Assembly: GCA_012274445.1 (NCBI GenBank) | Contig: JAAROD010000054.1 | Coordinates: 806,001 to 870,000, forward strand | Direction: 5' to 3' | Length of the DNA: 64,000 nt | Source of the DNA: Sclerotiophoma versabilis | Taxonomy: Eukaryota > Ascomycota > Dothideomycetes > Pleosporales > Didymellaceae | In this document: piece after piece, positions 1-11,683 of the stretch | Layout: the number at the start of each line of letters is the position of its first letter | Numbering within the stretch: position 1 is the first letter of the stretch | Program-made: the position numbers and the translations under genes | Notes under the pieces: model-generated | What the model saw: only the letters and a program-made list of their open reading frames with translations | The model's database searches: none | What the model was told of the DNA's origin: nothing

Positions 1-95
1 TTCTCCTTGTGCACAACCTGCTGCCTTCGCTCAACCCGCTGCACTGAAGGATGTGCGCAGAGAGACCATGGGCCAGCCTACACGACGTCGAACGC

Positions 96-966
96 CTAGT
101 AGAAAGACTCAACCATAGCATCCTTGTGGGTAGTGTTGATCTTTTCGGCCCCTCCCTCACTCAGCCTGAAGACAGACTCGACGACTGAAAGCTCAGTGGC
201 CGTTGTGTCAAGACCAGTGACAGCCATCCAGTCGTTGACGACCATACCCGCACCAACAACGGCGCTACCTCTGTTCACACTACCAGCGACAAGCGGGACC
301 TGGAGCAGACTCGACAGCTCGTCTTGATCCTGGATCGATGTCTTGGGGTGCACAATACCGCCCTGATTGCTCAGGGCCATGTATGAGCCTGTGAGAACGT
401 TGTCCGCGATCGTTTGCCTGAATACCTCAACGCCGAGCACATCTGCTATTATCTCCTCAGTCTCTCGCTCGATATCCGGGTGTACGAGTGCGACATGGTC
501 GTTGCAGCAGATGACGTTGCCCAGGGCCGATAACCGCTCTTCTATCCTTTGGATCTTGACGCTGTCTGGTATCGAGTTGCGCAGGTGCTGGAGCTCCTGG
601 TCGGTTGTGGTGGTGGGGACGAGAAGACCCCTCTTGTTACCGGCAGTCAGACGACCGACGATGCGGGTTCCGGCGATTGTGGCGTGGCAGATAGGAATGA
701 CATCCTGAAGTTCAGCTTCGAAGACACTGCGTGCTATGTTAGCTCTTGGCTTGAGCTGCCGGCCGACGGCGCAATGAGCGCCTGCGCACGGGAGTGTCCT
801 TACCTGTAAAAGTTCTCAGAAGCGCCTACTGCGACAATCGCATAGGCATTGGTAAGTGTAGAGAAGACACCGACTCTGCGCCACTTGTCAGTAGCCGCTC
901 GTTATGCGCGTTTGCCCCGCTCTATACATACTCGTTGGAGTTCTCGAACTGCGCGCGGACAGCCAT
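96..966 (-). CDS. TIF6: Eukaryotic translation initiation factor 6 (eIF6), 60S anti-association factor
   Basis: eIF6 binds the 60S subunit, keeps it from joining 40S too early, and is needed for pre-60S maturation in the nucleolus and cytoplasm. I read three exons on the minus strand: 966-932 (starts ATG GCT GTC CGC), 875-804 and 726-96, joined at GTATGT and GTAAGG donors. They give 245 residues, the usual length of the family. The C-terminal exon carries the conserved NQGGIVHPKTS and GSAVVGAGMVVNDW segments, and the N-terminus reads MAVRAQFENSNEVGVFSTL. The first coding exon is only 35 nt, so an ORF scan sees only the last part. The downstream 95 bases are probably 3' UTR. Family identity is very secure. 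The first intron junction was chosen because it restores the conserved ENSNEVGV sequence. Confidence 0.95.
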
Positions 967-2068
967 GATGGATCGTCTTGTGTGGTGCTGCTGTGGTTCT
1001 GTTGGGCAAAGAAAGGAGGGCGGTAGGGAGAGTAGAGTGAAGTCGCGTGCAGTAGAGCTCTGCGCCGTTCTGTGAAGAATTCAATAGGCGGTAGATCATT
1101 TTGTACCAGCGACATCATGCCCTTCTGCCCCACTAGGCGCTCGGGCCGTTTTCGACTCATCCTTACGAATTGCTGCTTCCAGCCTCGACTGCACTTCGCC
1201 ACATCGCACTTGCTCAAAGCCACGATATGCAAACCATGACTGGATTATGAAGAGTCATAGGCCGCGATTTTCCCTTGGATCATTTCGCACCCGAAACTTG
1301 AAACATCCTCTCATCTGGCCGATCAGGCAGTACCCGAGCGAGCCTCGTGCGCTGACCCTAGAATTGCACATTTATGCTCGGATGCATTGATGGCCAAGCC
1401 GCGCCCCCTCAATCTGCACCTGTCACTGCGCTGACATCGGTGTCGCAGAAGTACGGCAAGGCCGAGGCTGTGCAAGAAATAGTACACTGAGCACTGCGCG
1501 GCCCGAGGAGGCACTGCTGCTAATTTTGCTCGTCTCGAATCCGTCACTTGATGAATGGGTGAAGTCATTGTGACAATGTTGGCAGATCGAGCCTTTGTAT
1601 AAGACTACGATTATGGGCAAGCAACGTGATGCTGCGTCTGTGGGAGCAAATACACAATCCCAACGATCCGCTTCCGCATCTTGAATCTTGGATGTACAAA
1701 AAGAACTGGCGCGCAGACTGCGGCAGGAATATACAACAAATGGGTAATCGAAAGGAGAACGCCCGCTAAGCTATGCAAAGTGCGCGCAATACGCGCCCAG
1801 AATATCAAAAGAATTTTGTACAACGGCGCTGCCGAAAGTGACTCGGATCGAAATCTGTTTAACGGATTCGAAAGAGCATCAGTCATGTAGCGAGGAAATA
1901 CATTAACAGGCATAAAAGGCATCAGTGAGGTCGTAAGTCGGTCGTTATCGAGAGAGTATTCTGAAGAGGCAGGTATGGTCGATGGGTAGGTGACGACGAT
2001 ATGGCAGAGAGATTCGTTGGGGATGTGTTGTAGATCGGTGATGATGTCGCGATTTGGAGAGCAGACGT
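967..2068. other. Intergenic, eIF6 promoter side and 3' side of the serine-rich gene
   Basis: About 1.1 kb without a convincing gene. The ORFs here are short, lack homology I recognise and overlap in several frames. The first 100-150 bases upstream of the eIF6 start are purine/pyrimidine-rich and presumably promoter and 5' UTR. Confidence 0.5.
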
Positions 2069-4341
2069 CTACATCCTGGAAGCCAGGATGCCTAGTGCAA
2101 CTATGACACCAACTAAGAGCCTGTTGCGCATCAGTAAGGAGATCACTCGATTCGAAGAGAACTTGAACTTACGTCCCAACCCCTGACATCACCCTGTTCA
2201 GGTTGCGCCACCAGTTGGCTTTCTGATATGCCTTGTTGTCTACCGTAGCGATTTGTTGCGCATACTGCTGCTCGAAGTCGACTTGACTCTCGTTCTGTAC
2301 CAACGTCGGGTCAAACGGCAGCGGTAAGCAAGAGGCGATCCACCATGCTGGGAAGAAAATGAATCCCAATGTGAAGAGGAGAATCTGCCTGTTCTGTCGG
2401 CTGAGAGGATGCATGCCAAAATCCTTATCCATCGATGGTGCCTTCCAGAAACTATAGCGAGGATATCCGCGCCTGTCGGTACGAAGGTGTGGGGTCGACC
2501 AGCCGCTAATGGAATGCATGTGAGGTCCTGTCGCATAGCCGTTCTCGTCAATCAGCTGTTCCGAGGAAAGCGACATGGTATCGGCGTGTGATCCGCGATG
2601 ATGTGGTCGATTTCTTGGGCGGTGGATGTGCGCAGGGAAGTTGCTTTCAGAAGGCGTGTGAGTGCGACCGCTGTGTGATGTGCCCAATCGTATGCTGCCG
2701 GAGGATTCTGAAGCAGCCGGTATCATCGAGATGCGTTCACCACGTTGGTAGTATGCCCTGAAGTCGTGTCAGTGTCTACCATGCGCTTGCTAGTCGGACA
2801 GTTTACCTCGCCCATGCTGGGATGATGCTGCGGTTGAAAGTGGAAACATCTGAATGTGACGAGCCTGGCCGCGACGAGTTCAATGACGTGTCGCTATTCT
2901 GTCTTCGCAAGTATCCTGAGTTCTTCATGCGAATCGTATTGGACGGGGGTAGTGGTGAGACGGTGTCAAGATCCTCATCTCCAAAGCTCTTCTCATTGTA
3001 CTCGCTAGACGGCTGCAGTTGAGGCGAGAACAATGGCAGGGGAACTGCCGACTCCGAAGGCGTCGATGAGTAGTTATCTGATGATGAGTTGTAGCTTCCA
3101 ACCGTCTGTCCTCTCCTCCTTGGTAGACTGGTCTGACTTCTTTCTGCATAGCTATCTGACGAATGCGATCTCGGACTGAACGATCGTGATCCGCGTGCAA
3201 ATGATCGAGAGTCGCGTTCGGATACAGAGGCGATAGTGGAGAGCTGAGAGCTCCAATTGTGCTCCAGACCACGGTCGAGCATTCGGGCTGCGATGTTCGG
3301 TGTATCCTGAGGCACGACCCGCTGGTTGTTTGTGGAGGCGCGTACGCTAGGATAGGTGACTTTGACTCCGCTTGCCCGAGTAGCTGTACTCGCTTCATGA
3401 ATAGTTGGCGATAGCGAAAAAGTGGCTCGTTTCGGTTCGATGCTGGTAGACGAAATGTCAGAGTATGCAAACGACTCTGTGGATGGCTTCAATACAAGTT
3501 GTCGATGCGAAAAGTCACTATCGAGAGCCTGTTGCCGACCGTCTTCAGATCCGGCAGACGGGGTGTGCTCTTTCGGTAACGGTCGACTGACACCCGTCGA
3601 GTTTCGGTCGGCATTACTAGGCGAAGAAGGTGAGGCCGCGGGTGTGATTGATGCAAGCGATGCAACAGACTCCTGGGGCGATAAGGCGCGAAGACGGCTT
3701 TCAACTGATTCACCACCGGATGACGAAGGTGGAACAGCGCGGATAGTAGATCTTCGAGCGGGAGGGGTCGTTTCTTCTTCTAGTACTTCTAGCTCCGTAT
3801 CGAAGTCCTTTAATTCAGCTTGACCAGGCGAAACCGGGGGTGTGCTTCCTTGTGAAAATCTTAAGGAGGATCGCGAATTAGAAGTTCCCACAAGGGTGTC
3901 GTCCTCAGACGTGTTAGTCGACACCGAGTGTCTGAAAGCGCTCTTTGGAAGATAGGAGGGTGGCTGTGGAGCAAGGGTGGTGCTGGCACCAATAGCTTCG
4001 AACTTTGCGAGGGCATTGGCGACCCGGCTGCCACTTGAAACACGAGATCCTGGGGTCTCGAACGCGTAACCTGGCGCATTGCGAGGAGGTGGAAGGATTT
4101 GTGAGGGTTCACTAGGTAATGGAAATTTGTCGTATACGTTGTTCCCAGGGTCTTCGACAATGCGAATAGTTGGGCCTGAATGACGGTTGGATTGATCTGA
4201 AGCCTCGGATAGTGGCCTGCGGAAGGAAGGAGCAGGTTGCGGATGCGAAGGCGGGGTGAATTTAGGAGCTTGTGCGAGCGGCGATGTAATGGAGTTTTGC
4301 GATGTGGTTGCGCGATGGCGTCGATCAGAGTTCGAAGACAT
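2069..4341 (-). CDS. Serine-rich, low-complexity protein with C-terminal membrane anchor, function unknown
   Basis: I read three exons: 4341-2807, 2757-2173 and 2120-2069, giving 723 residues. I chose the ATG at 4341 (MSSNSDRRHR) because the longer reading starts with GTG. Residues 1 to about 560 are serine/proline/threonine-rich and look disordered, with many possible phosphorylation sites. The C-terminal part becomes ordered: a conserved-looking stretch (YPRYSFWKAP), a hydrophobic segment (ILLFTLGFIFFPAWWIASC) and, in the small last exon, a second one (LLVGVIVALGILASRM) ending the protein. The layout suggests a long cytosolic tail on a two-pass or hairpin membrane anchor. Fungal proteins annotated only as serine-rich have this layout, and I do not know a tested function. 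Joins at 2757/2807 (WAR-AYYQRGER) and 2120/2173 (VGT-LLVGV) keep the frame. Confidence 0.8.
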
Positions 4342-5265
4342 GCTGTGGTGTTGTGTTGTACCAGGTGCCACAAAAAGTGAGGTCTCGGACGCGCGTGGAC
4401 AGGCTGAAACAGACCATTAAGGATATGGGTAGGAATATGGGAAAGGCAAAAAAAGAGACGCTTGAAACGTCAGGTCAAAGAAGGAATAGCTAGGAACAAT
4501 GTACAAACATGTCAAAAGAGTGACAGACTGGGGCCAAAGGCCATTAAGAAGTGCGTGGTTTCGAAAAAGAGAGAATGGAGGTGAGGAGTGGACACCAGAT
4601 GATAAACTCCTCCCAGGAAGGCGTGGCCGGCCGCCTCGGCCTAGTCGTCAAGGCTGGCTGCAGCAAGATGCAGGTTCGCGCTGCGAGCTGCAGGAGCTCA
4701 GTGCTGGGCCAATTGTGCAGCCCTCCCCTGGTCAGGTACCGGAGCACGTGCCGCAAATGTCGAATTGTGCAGAAGTCTCTTTCTGGAAATCGAGGAAATT
4801 GATGATTCGCTCCTCAGCAAATGGTTCTATGAGCCGCAGGATCGTCTCGAGAGGCGGTTCTCTCAAGGAACCCCTCTCTCTTGCCCACGCTGTCCCCTGG
4901 TCAAACTATCGATAAACAGCTGGACGCGTAGTGGGCTGGACGCGAAATGAGGTCGAGTTTAGGAGGTCCTAACGGGCCAGTGACGTGCTGCCACGGACCG
5001 GATAACGGTCTTCCCCTGATCTTCACTGGATGCTGGCCGGCCACTACGATTGTGCGCTCTGCACGAAGCAGGGATGCGCGACGACGGGAAGAGCACGCCG
5101 TGGAGATTGGCGCGAGTCGAATCGGACGGGATCGTGTGAGTCTGGAGCGCACGTGATGTGGGTAAATGTTTGCAGTGTTTGTTTGGTTATGTTGGTATCG
5201 ATAGCGGAACTTGGTGGTTTGGTTGATGATGGAGCTTGAGCAACGCGCGGGGACAGCTCGTGCAT

Positions 5266-5271
5266 GTATAA
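5266..5271 (+). promoter_or_regulatory. TATA-like element upstream of RCE1
   Basis: TATAAA lies about 75 bases before the first ATG (5343) and 270 bases before the RCE1 start. A transcript starting about 30 bases downstream would include the upstream ORF. This rests on position and consensus only. Confidence 0.35.
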
Positions 5272-5342
5272 ACCCTCCGTCGTGCTTTCTTTAGATACAC
5301 CAAAACCTGCTGCACAAGCTTGCGACAGCCAGCGCACGAACG

Positions 5343-5489
5343 ATGCCACCGCCTGTAACCGGCTGGCGAGAGCGTCTCATTGAGATGTACGATAGGGTGA
5401 AAGGCGGTAAGTTCGGGAACAATGGTTGGCCTGTGTGCGCCCATGGAGCCTACACCTTTTTAACGCCCGCGCGACCCACATCAGCCTGA
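5343..5489 (+). other. Upstream ORF (48 codons) in the RCE1 leader
   Basis: An ATG-started reading frame of 48 codons, beginning MPPPVTGWRERL, ends at TGA 5487-5489, 51 bases before the RCE1 ATG. It contains a good donor (GTAAGT at 5409), so part of it could be spliced out. It may be a translational control uORF or just leader sequence. The splice to a CAG near 5519 that I tried did not extend RCE1 in frame. Confidence 0.3.
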
Positions 5490-5540
5490 ACCGACATCTG
5501 CACTGCTGTTTCGCTGCTCAGCGTTCGCTCCAAGGCTACG

Positions 5541-6714
5541 ATGAAGTCTAACGTCTTGCCAGTTCCCAAGGCGCCAATTGTGTCTCCCACTGCTGCGGCT
5601 CTCCTGTCGGTGCGTTTCAAGTTGCCCACCCCTCCACGACTACTATTGTTCACAGCCTATCACGACTCTTCCACCAAACACACCTGAAGACAGCGCTGAC
5701 TGGAGAACTTGTAGGCTGCATTCGTGGTTATCTACGTACTTCCGTTCTATCTGTCTTCGGCAACTCGACCGTCTCCAACCCTCACCCGCGATGCACCCTC
5801 CTCTATACGCGCGCGGACCCGGGCAGTAACCTTCTCCACGGTTACTTGCACGCTCATCACAGCACTGTATTTGTACCAGCATCATGTCTCAGCATATCAA
5901 CTGCTGCATCTTTTTGGTGTTTGGCCAATTTCCATCTTCGACACTGTGCGAGGCATGCTCTTAGTGTGCATCCTCTTTGCTGGGCCCTTGTATGAGAATG
6001 GGATTGTAGACAGTGACTGGAAAGACTGGGTAAAGTTGAAGGGACTCCACGAAGCACTAAGCAGTTGGATCGGATATAGGAACTTTGTCGTGGTAAGCTC
6101 CCCCGCTCCACTCCTCAATACTGCGCTGACGTTCGATGTAGGGCCCCGTCAGCGAGGAGATTGTATGGCGCTCGCTCATGGTCCCACTACACCTGCTTGC
6201 ACATTTCACCGAGAAGCAGATCGTCTTCCTCACCCCACTGTACTTCGGCATCGCCCATGTCCATCACCTCTACGAGTTCCACATTACGCACCCGGAAGTG
6301 CCAATGATGATGGCCTCGCTACGATCGCTGTTCCAGTTCACATACACCTCGCTGTTCGGCTTCTTCGCTACATTCTTGTACCTGCGTACAGGTAACGTCT
6401 ACACGTGCATATTGGCGCATGCGTTCTGCAACTGGATGGGCCTACCTCGCTTCTACGGGCGCGTTGGAGCAGAAGCTGGGGTACCAATCGGACCTCCAGG
6501 TGTAGACAAGAAGGATGATGGGTCAAGGAGCATCGCACCATACCGGAGGAAGAGTGTTGCATGGACCGTAGCATACTATGTGATTCTGGTAGCGGGAGCT
6601 GTGGGGTTCTATCATCAGTTACTTCCCTTGACAGAGAGCGCACATGCTCTGCTGAACACCAAGGTATCAGCTGGTGCAAATTCAGCTATGAAACCGTTGC
6701 CGCACGACCTTTGA
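5541..6714 (+). CDS. RCE1: CaaX prenyl protease 2 (type II CaaX endopeptidase, ABI/CPBP family)
   Basis: RCE1 removes the last three residues (aaX) from prenylated CaaX proteins in the ER membrane, after farnesyl or geranylgeranyl transfer and before carboxyl methylation. Three exons, 5541-5609, 5715-6092 and 6142-6714, give 339 residues. The catalytic signature is visible: GPVSEEIVWRSL (the Glu-Glu pair at about 154-155), FGIAHVHH (His at about 188) and a C-terminal HAFCNWMG motif with another His. Hydrophobic segments between and around them fit a multi-pass protein. The start at 5541 (MKSNVLPVPK) is the first ATG in frame with the second exon. Its leader may hold a uORF (5343-5489). A putative CaaX-like protein is encoded about 45 kb away in this window, which is not evidence of a functional link. 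Confidence 0.93.
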
Positions 6715-7422
6715 TAGTTTCTGCTTCTTGTCAGAAAGTAGAAAGGCTTACAATGCGTATCTGCAAGAGATAAGTCAATCGTCACGTTTCCTGAACAGGC
6801 GACACCAAGTCTTCCCCTCCCAACCAAACAATGTCTTCTGTGCTCAATGTTTCACCGCTCTGGACTCAATGAAAGGTTACAAACTTAAAATCAGCTGGAT
6901 GGCTAGGGACCCCCGCTTGTTCACAACAACACTATGCTATCATCATCCGGTATGTCAAATCACATGAAAAATCAAGTGGGAAATATAATGCTCTTGGTTC
7001 TTCAACATTCTTTTTTTTCGGCGAGAACAAGGCCCATACCAACCTCCTGCCTGACTCAGTCCGGTAAAACGACATGCTGTAACCATCGACCCAACCGTAG
7101 CCACGACACCATGGTAACCACCGACACAAATGTAACCACCAATGACAGTGGCATCAAAGAGTCGATCGAACTGACCGAAGCAGCTGGAAAGTCGAAAATG
7201 TGCTCTTTACTAGGAGACCCAGATTGCATATGCGACACCAATGACCATGAGAATCGATTTAATCCGATACTGACCACGGTTGGCAAAAGTCAAACGCACG
7301 GAACACCATCATCTGCAGGACTATCAAAGAGACGATGGTACTAAACAACTGAATCGGTCTTTGCGTACTGCCGCTGTATGGGTGGCGCTCAATATTCGAT
7401 TTCCCTGCCCGTACTCTTCGAA
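6715..7422. other. Intergenic between convergent 3' ends of RCE1 and TRM9
   Basis: About 700 bases between the stop of RCE1 (+) and the stop of TRM9 (-). It is presumably two 3' UTRs. I see no gene; the only local pattern is a loosely repeated GTAACCACC near 7111-7140. Confidence 0.5.
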
Positions 7423-8386
7423 TTACTTCAGCCTCGCTATCGCCCACCAGTTATCCTTCTCATACCCGCTCTCAGTTACTACTCCGCCAGCTTGTTCTAT
7501 ATCCCCCTCAAGCTCTCCCTTCCTGTACAAATGATAGTATCTGAGAAAAGTCTTATCGCCTTCTGTGTTCACTTCTTGCATCTCCGAATTCTCTTCTTTC
7601 TGCTCTTCGTCCTTTTTCTCTTTTTCGCTACTTTCCTGTGCCATGCCTTCCCCACCCTTCTTGTTCTGCTTCTTCTTCTTCTTCTTCGGCACTTTCTCCT
7701 TCTTGGCTGTCATAACCCACGGCACCATTACATCCTGCTCACCGCCCTCATCCCAGCCTCGTCGACTGCTCTTCTGCTCTAGCGCCCAGACATAAATCAG
7801 TGCTTTGCCTCCGCTCCCACTTTTCCCTTGCTGTGGCGAACGAAGGAGATCTAAGATACATTTCACAGCTTCTACGCGTCGTGCTGGCGTGGACAGGTGG
7901 TGGACTACAGCTATTGAGATGGCGAAATCGAAAGTGTGTGGTGGGTGGGGGAGGGAGAGGTTGTCTGCTACAATGACATCGTGTGGCTTGTGTTGTTTTG
8001 CGAATGTGACCAGGTTTGTTGAGCTGGGTATCTGTCAACAGGCACTCATCCAGGTCCATGTTTGGCTTTCGTCAAAGTGAAGGATTGGGCGTTGGTGTGA
8101 TGGGAACGTACCGATCGGACCCCACAATGAATACTTCTTTGTTGACGGCCAAGTACTTTCCATTCCCGCACCCTACATCAACACCGATAGCACCGTCAGG
8201 CTGCTCTTTCAGGAAGCGCTCAACTATAGGCCATGGCTGAATGCGGTTAGTCGGTTTTGTAGCGAGAGAAGGAGGGGTGACGCACACCTTGTAACGCGTG
8301 GATGAGAAGTGCGACGCAATCTGCTCGTAGACCTCGTGCACATGTTCCTCTTCGTAGGACGTGCCTTGTTGGTCGTTTTCGGCCAT
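7423..8386 (-). CDS. TRM9: tRNA (carboxymethyluridine34-5-O)-methyltransferase
   Basis: Trm9 uses S-adenosylmethionine to methylate cm5U34 to mcm5U in wobble positions of tRNAs, working with the small activator Trm112. Exons 8386-8288, 8236-8112 and 8023-7423 give 274 residues. The N-terminus (HVHEVYEQIASHFSSTRYK, then PWPIVERFL), SAM motif I (GVDVGCGNGKY, residues 51-61), VADNLSLP, and the C-terminal ALIYVWALEQKSSRRGW and RYYHLYRKGELE match yeast Trm9 and the methyltransferase domain of ALKBH8. A lysine-rich insert (six consecutive Lys, from a CTT repeat at 7669-7686) lies between the last two motifs, a place where the family is variable. The start at 8386 (MAENDQQGTS) is the ATG just before the conserved region; an upstream in-frame start would need a non-ATG codon. 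Confidence 0.95.
7669..7686. repeat. (CTT)6 trinucleotide repeat inside TRM9
   Basis: Six perfect CTT units, read as AAG lysine codons in TRM9. They sit in the variable insert of the protein, so length changes would probably be tolerated. Confidence 0.85.
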
Positions 8387-9928
8387 TGCGGTGTGTTCAA
8401 AGTGTTGTGAAGGCAACGTGATGCAGGTGTATAAGATTTGCGCAGCCAATGAGGGGTAAGGCGCTAGTGTTGAGTGACTGCCATGGGCGCGCTGCTTTCT
8501 TGTCTCGACTGTTCCTGCCTTTCTTTCTCAGGCGCTCGCCTTACGACAGTGATTGTTAGCAGAGTTTCAGGGCGAATAATTAACGAACCTCGAATTGTAG
8601 TCGTTACAGAAGTGCTATTTCGATTGGAAACTAAAGATAGTCACGACTACGAAGTCATTCAGCACAGATGAGAAGGCGAGCAAACGCAAAAGTATCAATG
8701 ACGCACTCTGTGATCGAACTGTCATTGGATATACTCTCTGGTACATCAGGACGAGCCCTTCGTATACTATGATGTGGATTTGCCCACACTCAACTCGACG
8801 GGTACAGCAGTGTTACATATTTACCAAAGTAATTCTGGGTCGAGTTTGGGGCAAAATAACGCCTTCGCCGAAACGTGTTTTCCTCTTGGTAGGACGCTGA
8901 GAGTTGGTCTAGCTTCGACATCCGCAGTACTAAACGGACGCAGTTGCAAAATTCCGCACTCGCAGGTCGTCCAAGTGACCTCTATCTCCCAGCTTAAAAG
9001 GGCGTCGAACTGATATGCTCAGTCCATCTCTCTCTGCTGTCTTTATGAACATCAACACGCAGCTCCACAAAGCGGAGACAGTTGCCGGCCTATAATTGAC
9101 AGACTGCAGGCAAGTTTGGAGATACCATAGCTGGAACTCCTCCGGGTCTTGCTGGACTCTATCTGTTCCTGCTCCAGGGGCGAATTACACTAGAGCAAAC
9201 TCGACTCGAAGAAATCTTCTGAATTCATGATCGTGCGAAGTCAACGCAACAGGCTGGCCACTATGGCTCATATGATAATCGCCCCAGGACCATTCAACCA
9301 ACTGCCTCATAGCACAGGCCGGACAATCACTTGGTGAGTTCGTTCCTTTCTTGGCCTCATACCTATCGTGCATTGCTATGCGTTCAATTGCCCTCTGTTT
9401 CTAAGAGTGGCTATGACATAGTCATTTGACCGCTCCGTTCGCAAGCGTTTCCCCGTGCGATAGAATATAGTCAGAAACCTAGGTGGATTTTTACTGTTTT
9501 GGATCCGCACACGATGCATATAGACAGCGTAGGAGAAAAACATTTAAGTTGGCGACTAAGGTACAACGAACACTGCTTGTGTATTCAAAGCCCACTTCCA
9601 GACGTCATGGTTGGGGTACTAACTTGGCTCGACGATCAACGAAGTGCAAGTGAATTATCGAATGTGACTAGGTGAGGAGTTGAAATGTTTTCTAGTCATG
9701 TGCTGACGAAATTCTGAAAGATATTATCATTCGGATACTTTAAGATAACATTTCTTCAGACAGAACTTGCGGATCTCTTTGCCCTCTACTAGCAAACTCT
9801 GCATTATCTTCCTGTATATTTAACCATGCATCTACCACAAATATGATATCTTCACACGGTATCAACAACTGATCATAAACCCACCAAGAATGAGCTCAAT
9901 AGCTAACCATGAAGCATAATTCTCGAAT
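8387..9928. other. Intergenic, TRM9 promoter to NHA1 3' end
   Basis: About 1.5 kb. The left end must hold the TRM9 promoter and the right end the NHA1 3' UTR. ORFs such as 8774-9013 look like chance: no recognisable domain and no splice partner seen. Parts near 9700-9850 are AT-rich. Confidence 0.5.
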
Positions 9929-11683
9929 CTATTGCTTCACTCCCACCGGCTCCTCATCAGGGAACCGGATAGTCCTCTGCAAGCCTATATCCGCCGCACT
10001 TGCTTCAGCACTCTCACCATCACCTCTTGCCATTGTCGGCGCTGTTGAAAGCGGCATGGGCGTATGCACGTTACTCCTGGACTGGGTTCTCGAGTTATTG
10101 CCAGACCGAACGATAGATCTACCAATGCGCACGACGCGGTTTGGAAGCGAGTCACCTCCCGTGCGCGACCATCCCGGACGGCGCCGCAGTCGCTGCTCTA
10201 TATCCGTCATAGCGTCTTCAGCACCTTCAGCAACATGGAAGGGCTCTGGCTCTTCGTTTCGAGAGGAGATGGCGCGCGAGAGGGTTCGCGGAATGAAGAA
10301 ACCGAGTTTGCCGAGAGGAATACTGAGGCTGTGCACAACCACCGAGCAGATGATCAGGAACCAGATCACTACGTTCATGACTTCTATGAGGTATGCCGCA
10401 TCCTCTCTCGTCTCGCCATCAACCTTGATCTTGTTGAGAAACTCGATGCTGACGTAGAGGTAGAAGGCAGCACTGACGCCGATGGGGCCGAAGAAGCCGA
10501 CGAAGAGCGCTTGTTGCTTCTCTTCGATCTGGTGGATCTTTTTGTGCATACCGAAGACAATGGGTGGGCGTCGGAGCAGGAGGACTAAAATGCCAAGGAT
10601 GACTAGCCGCCAGATAGAAATGACGTTGTTATGGTAGAACTCTGCCCAAGGACAGATTGCTCCAAACCATATAAAGATCGAAACGTTGAGGAGCATATCG
10701 ATGGTCGGTTGGAAGGAGTCGTCCATCGTCTCGAGCCGGAACCAGTCATCCCAGGTGAATGTATTGCCGGCAATAAAGCAGGCTAGAACATCGTCGCTTC
10801 CAATCATGCCGACAGTACCGACGATGAATAGAGCGAGAGTGATGGCGAACACTAGGAAGCTTTCGCGATCAACGTACTTCCTTTCTTCAGCCCAGTGCAA
10901 TAGCTCCTTTGCCAGCCATCCTACAACGGCGCCGTAGATCACACTCAAGATGATGGTGTATCCCCAAGTTTCCCCAAACCAGAGTCCAATAGCGGTACTG
11001 ACTTTCCCATCTTGACCAAAACCATCGAACCCATGACTTCCGATGTGCTGTATCAGATAGAGCGGCAAGAACAGGAAGGGGTAGCCCAGGCCATCGTTGG
11101 CACCAGACTCAGCGACAATGATCTTTTGAAGTTCTTTGGGGATATTCTTGTCCGCAAATTTGCCTTTGACGATGGAATTGGACAAAACAGGGTCCGTGGG
11201 AGTGACACAAGCACCAACTGCCAAGGCCTGCAGAAAGCTTATATGAGGAACCATTGCAAAGACCAGCAAGCTGGTAACAATCCACATAGTCGTCATGACC
11301 GGACCAAGAAGTAAGGCCAAGCTCTTCCATTCTGTCTTCAGGTACTTCGACGGTAGTTGTACGCCGGCAAGGACTAGTTGTACTCCAAGTACCACACGGG
11401 TGAAGTACAAGGTAATGGTGTCCAAATTCTCAACCGACTGCAGAGCATACTCGTGTGGCCGGATCCAGTTCGTCGCATGGGGGGAGAAGATAAGCCCGGC
11501 AACCAGAGATATCACTGTAACTGTAAGATTTGGAGCAAGGATGATAATCGATTTGTTGTACCTACATGCTTCTGACAGGTAGAACTTCTCTTTCATCAAG
11601 TAAGACACAAGGCCGAACAATGTAATGAAGCCGCCTAGCGAGGCACACACAATGTTGAAGTTTGTCAACGCCAGTGTCGGCAT
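9929..11683 (-). CDS. NHA1: Plasma-membrane Na+(K+)/H+ antiporter, fungal NHA1/SOD2 type (CPA1)
   Basis: It exports Na+, Li+ or K+ in exchange for protons and supports salt tolerance and pH balance at the plasma membrane. The protein begins MPTLALTNFNIVCASLGGF and has about 12 hydrophobic segments, the conserved SPHATNWIRP, VGACVTPTDPVLSNSIVKG and ESGANDGLGYPFLFLPLYL segments, then a short hydrophilic tail. An in-phase intron of 51 nt at 11515-11565 (GTAGGT...TTACAG) should be removed: joining 11683-11566 to 11514-9929 restores SEALISLVAGLIFSPHATNW, whereas the unspliced frame inserts 17 residues including NKSIIILAP. The spliced product is 567 residues. The cytosolic tail is much shorter than in yeast Nha1 (about 985 residues) and closer to the Sod2 type. 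Confidence 0.93.
   Translation of the reverse strand: MPTLALTNFNIVCASLGGFITLFGLVSYLMKEKFYLSEACRYNKSIIILAPNLTVTVISLVAGLIFSPHATNWIRPHEYALQSVENLDTITLYFTRVVLGVQLVLAGVQLPSKYLKTEWKSLALLLGPVMTTMWIVTSLLVFAMVPHISFLQALAVGACVTPTDPVLSNSIVKGKFADKNIPKELQKIIVAESGANDGLGYPFLFLPLYLIQHIGSHGFDGFGQDGKVSTAIGLWFGETWGYTIILSVIYGAVVGWLAKELLHWAEERKYVDRESFLVFAITLALFIVGTVGMIGSDDVLACFIAGNTFTWDDWFRLETMDDSFQPTIDMLLNVSIFIWFGAICPWAEFYHNNVISIWRLVILGILVLLLRRPPIVFGMHKKIHQIEEKQQALFVGFFGPIGVSAAFYLYVSIEFLNKIKVDGETREDAAYLIEVMNVVIWFLIICSVVVHSLSIPLGKLGFFIPRTLSRAISSRNEEPEPFHVAEGAEDAMTDIEQRLRRRPGWSRTGGDSLPNRVVRIGRSIVRSGNNSRTQSRSNVHTPMPLSTAPTMARGDGESAEASAADIGLQRTIRFPDEEPVGVKQ

Larger units (their letters stand above)
4342..5540. other. 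Divergent promoter region between the serine-rich gene and RCE1
   Basis: About 1.2 kb between two divergent genes. It contains a TATA-like TATAAA at 5266-5271 and a short upstream ORF at 5343-5489, both listed separately. I see no gene in the rest. Confidence 0.55.
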
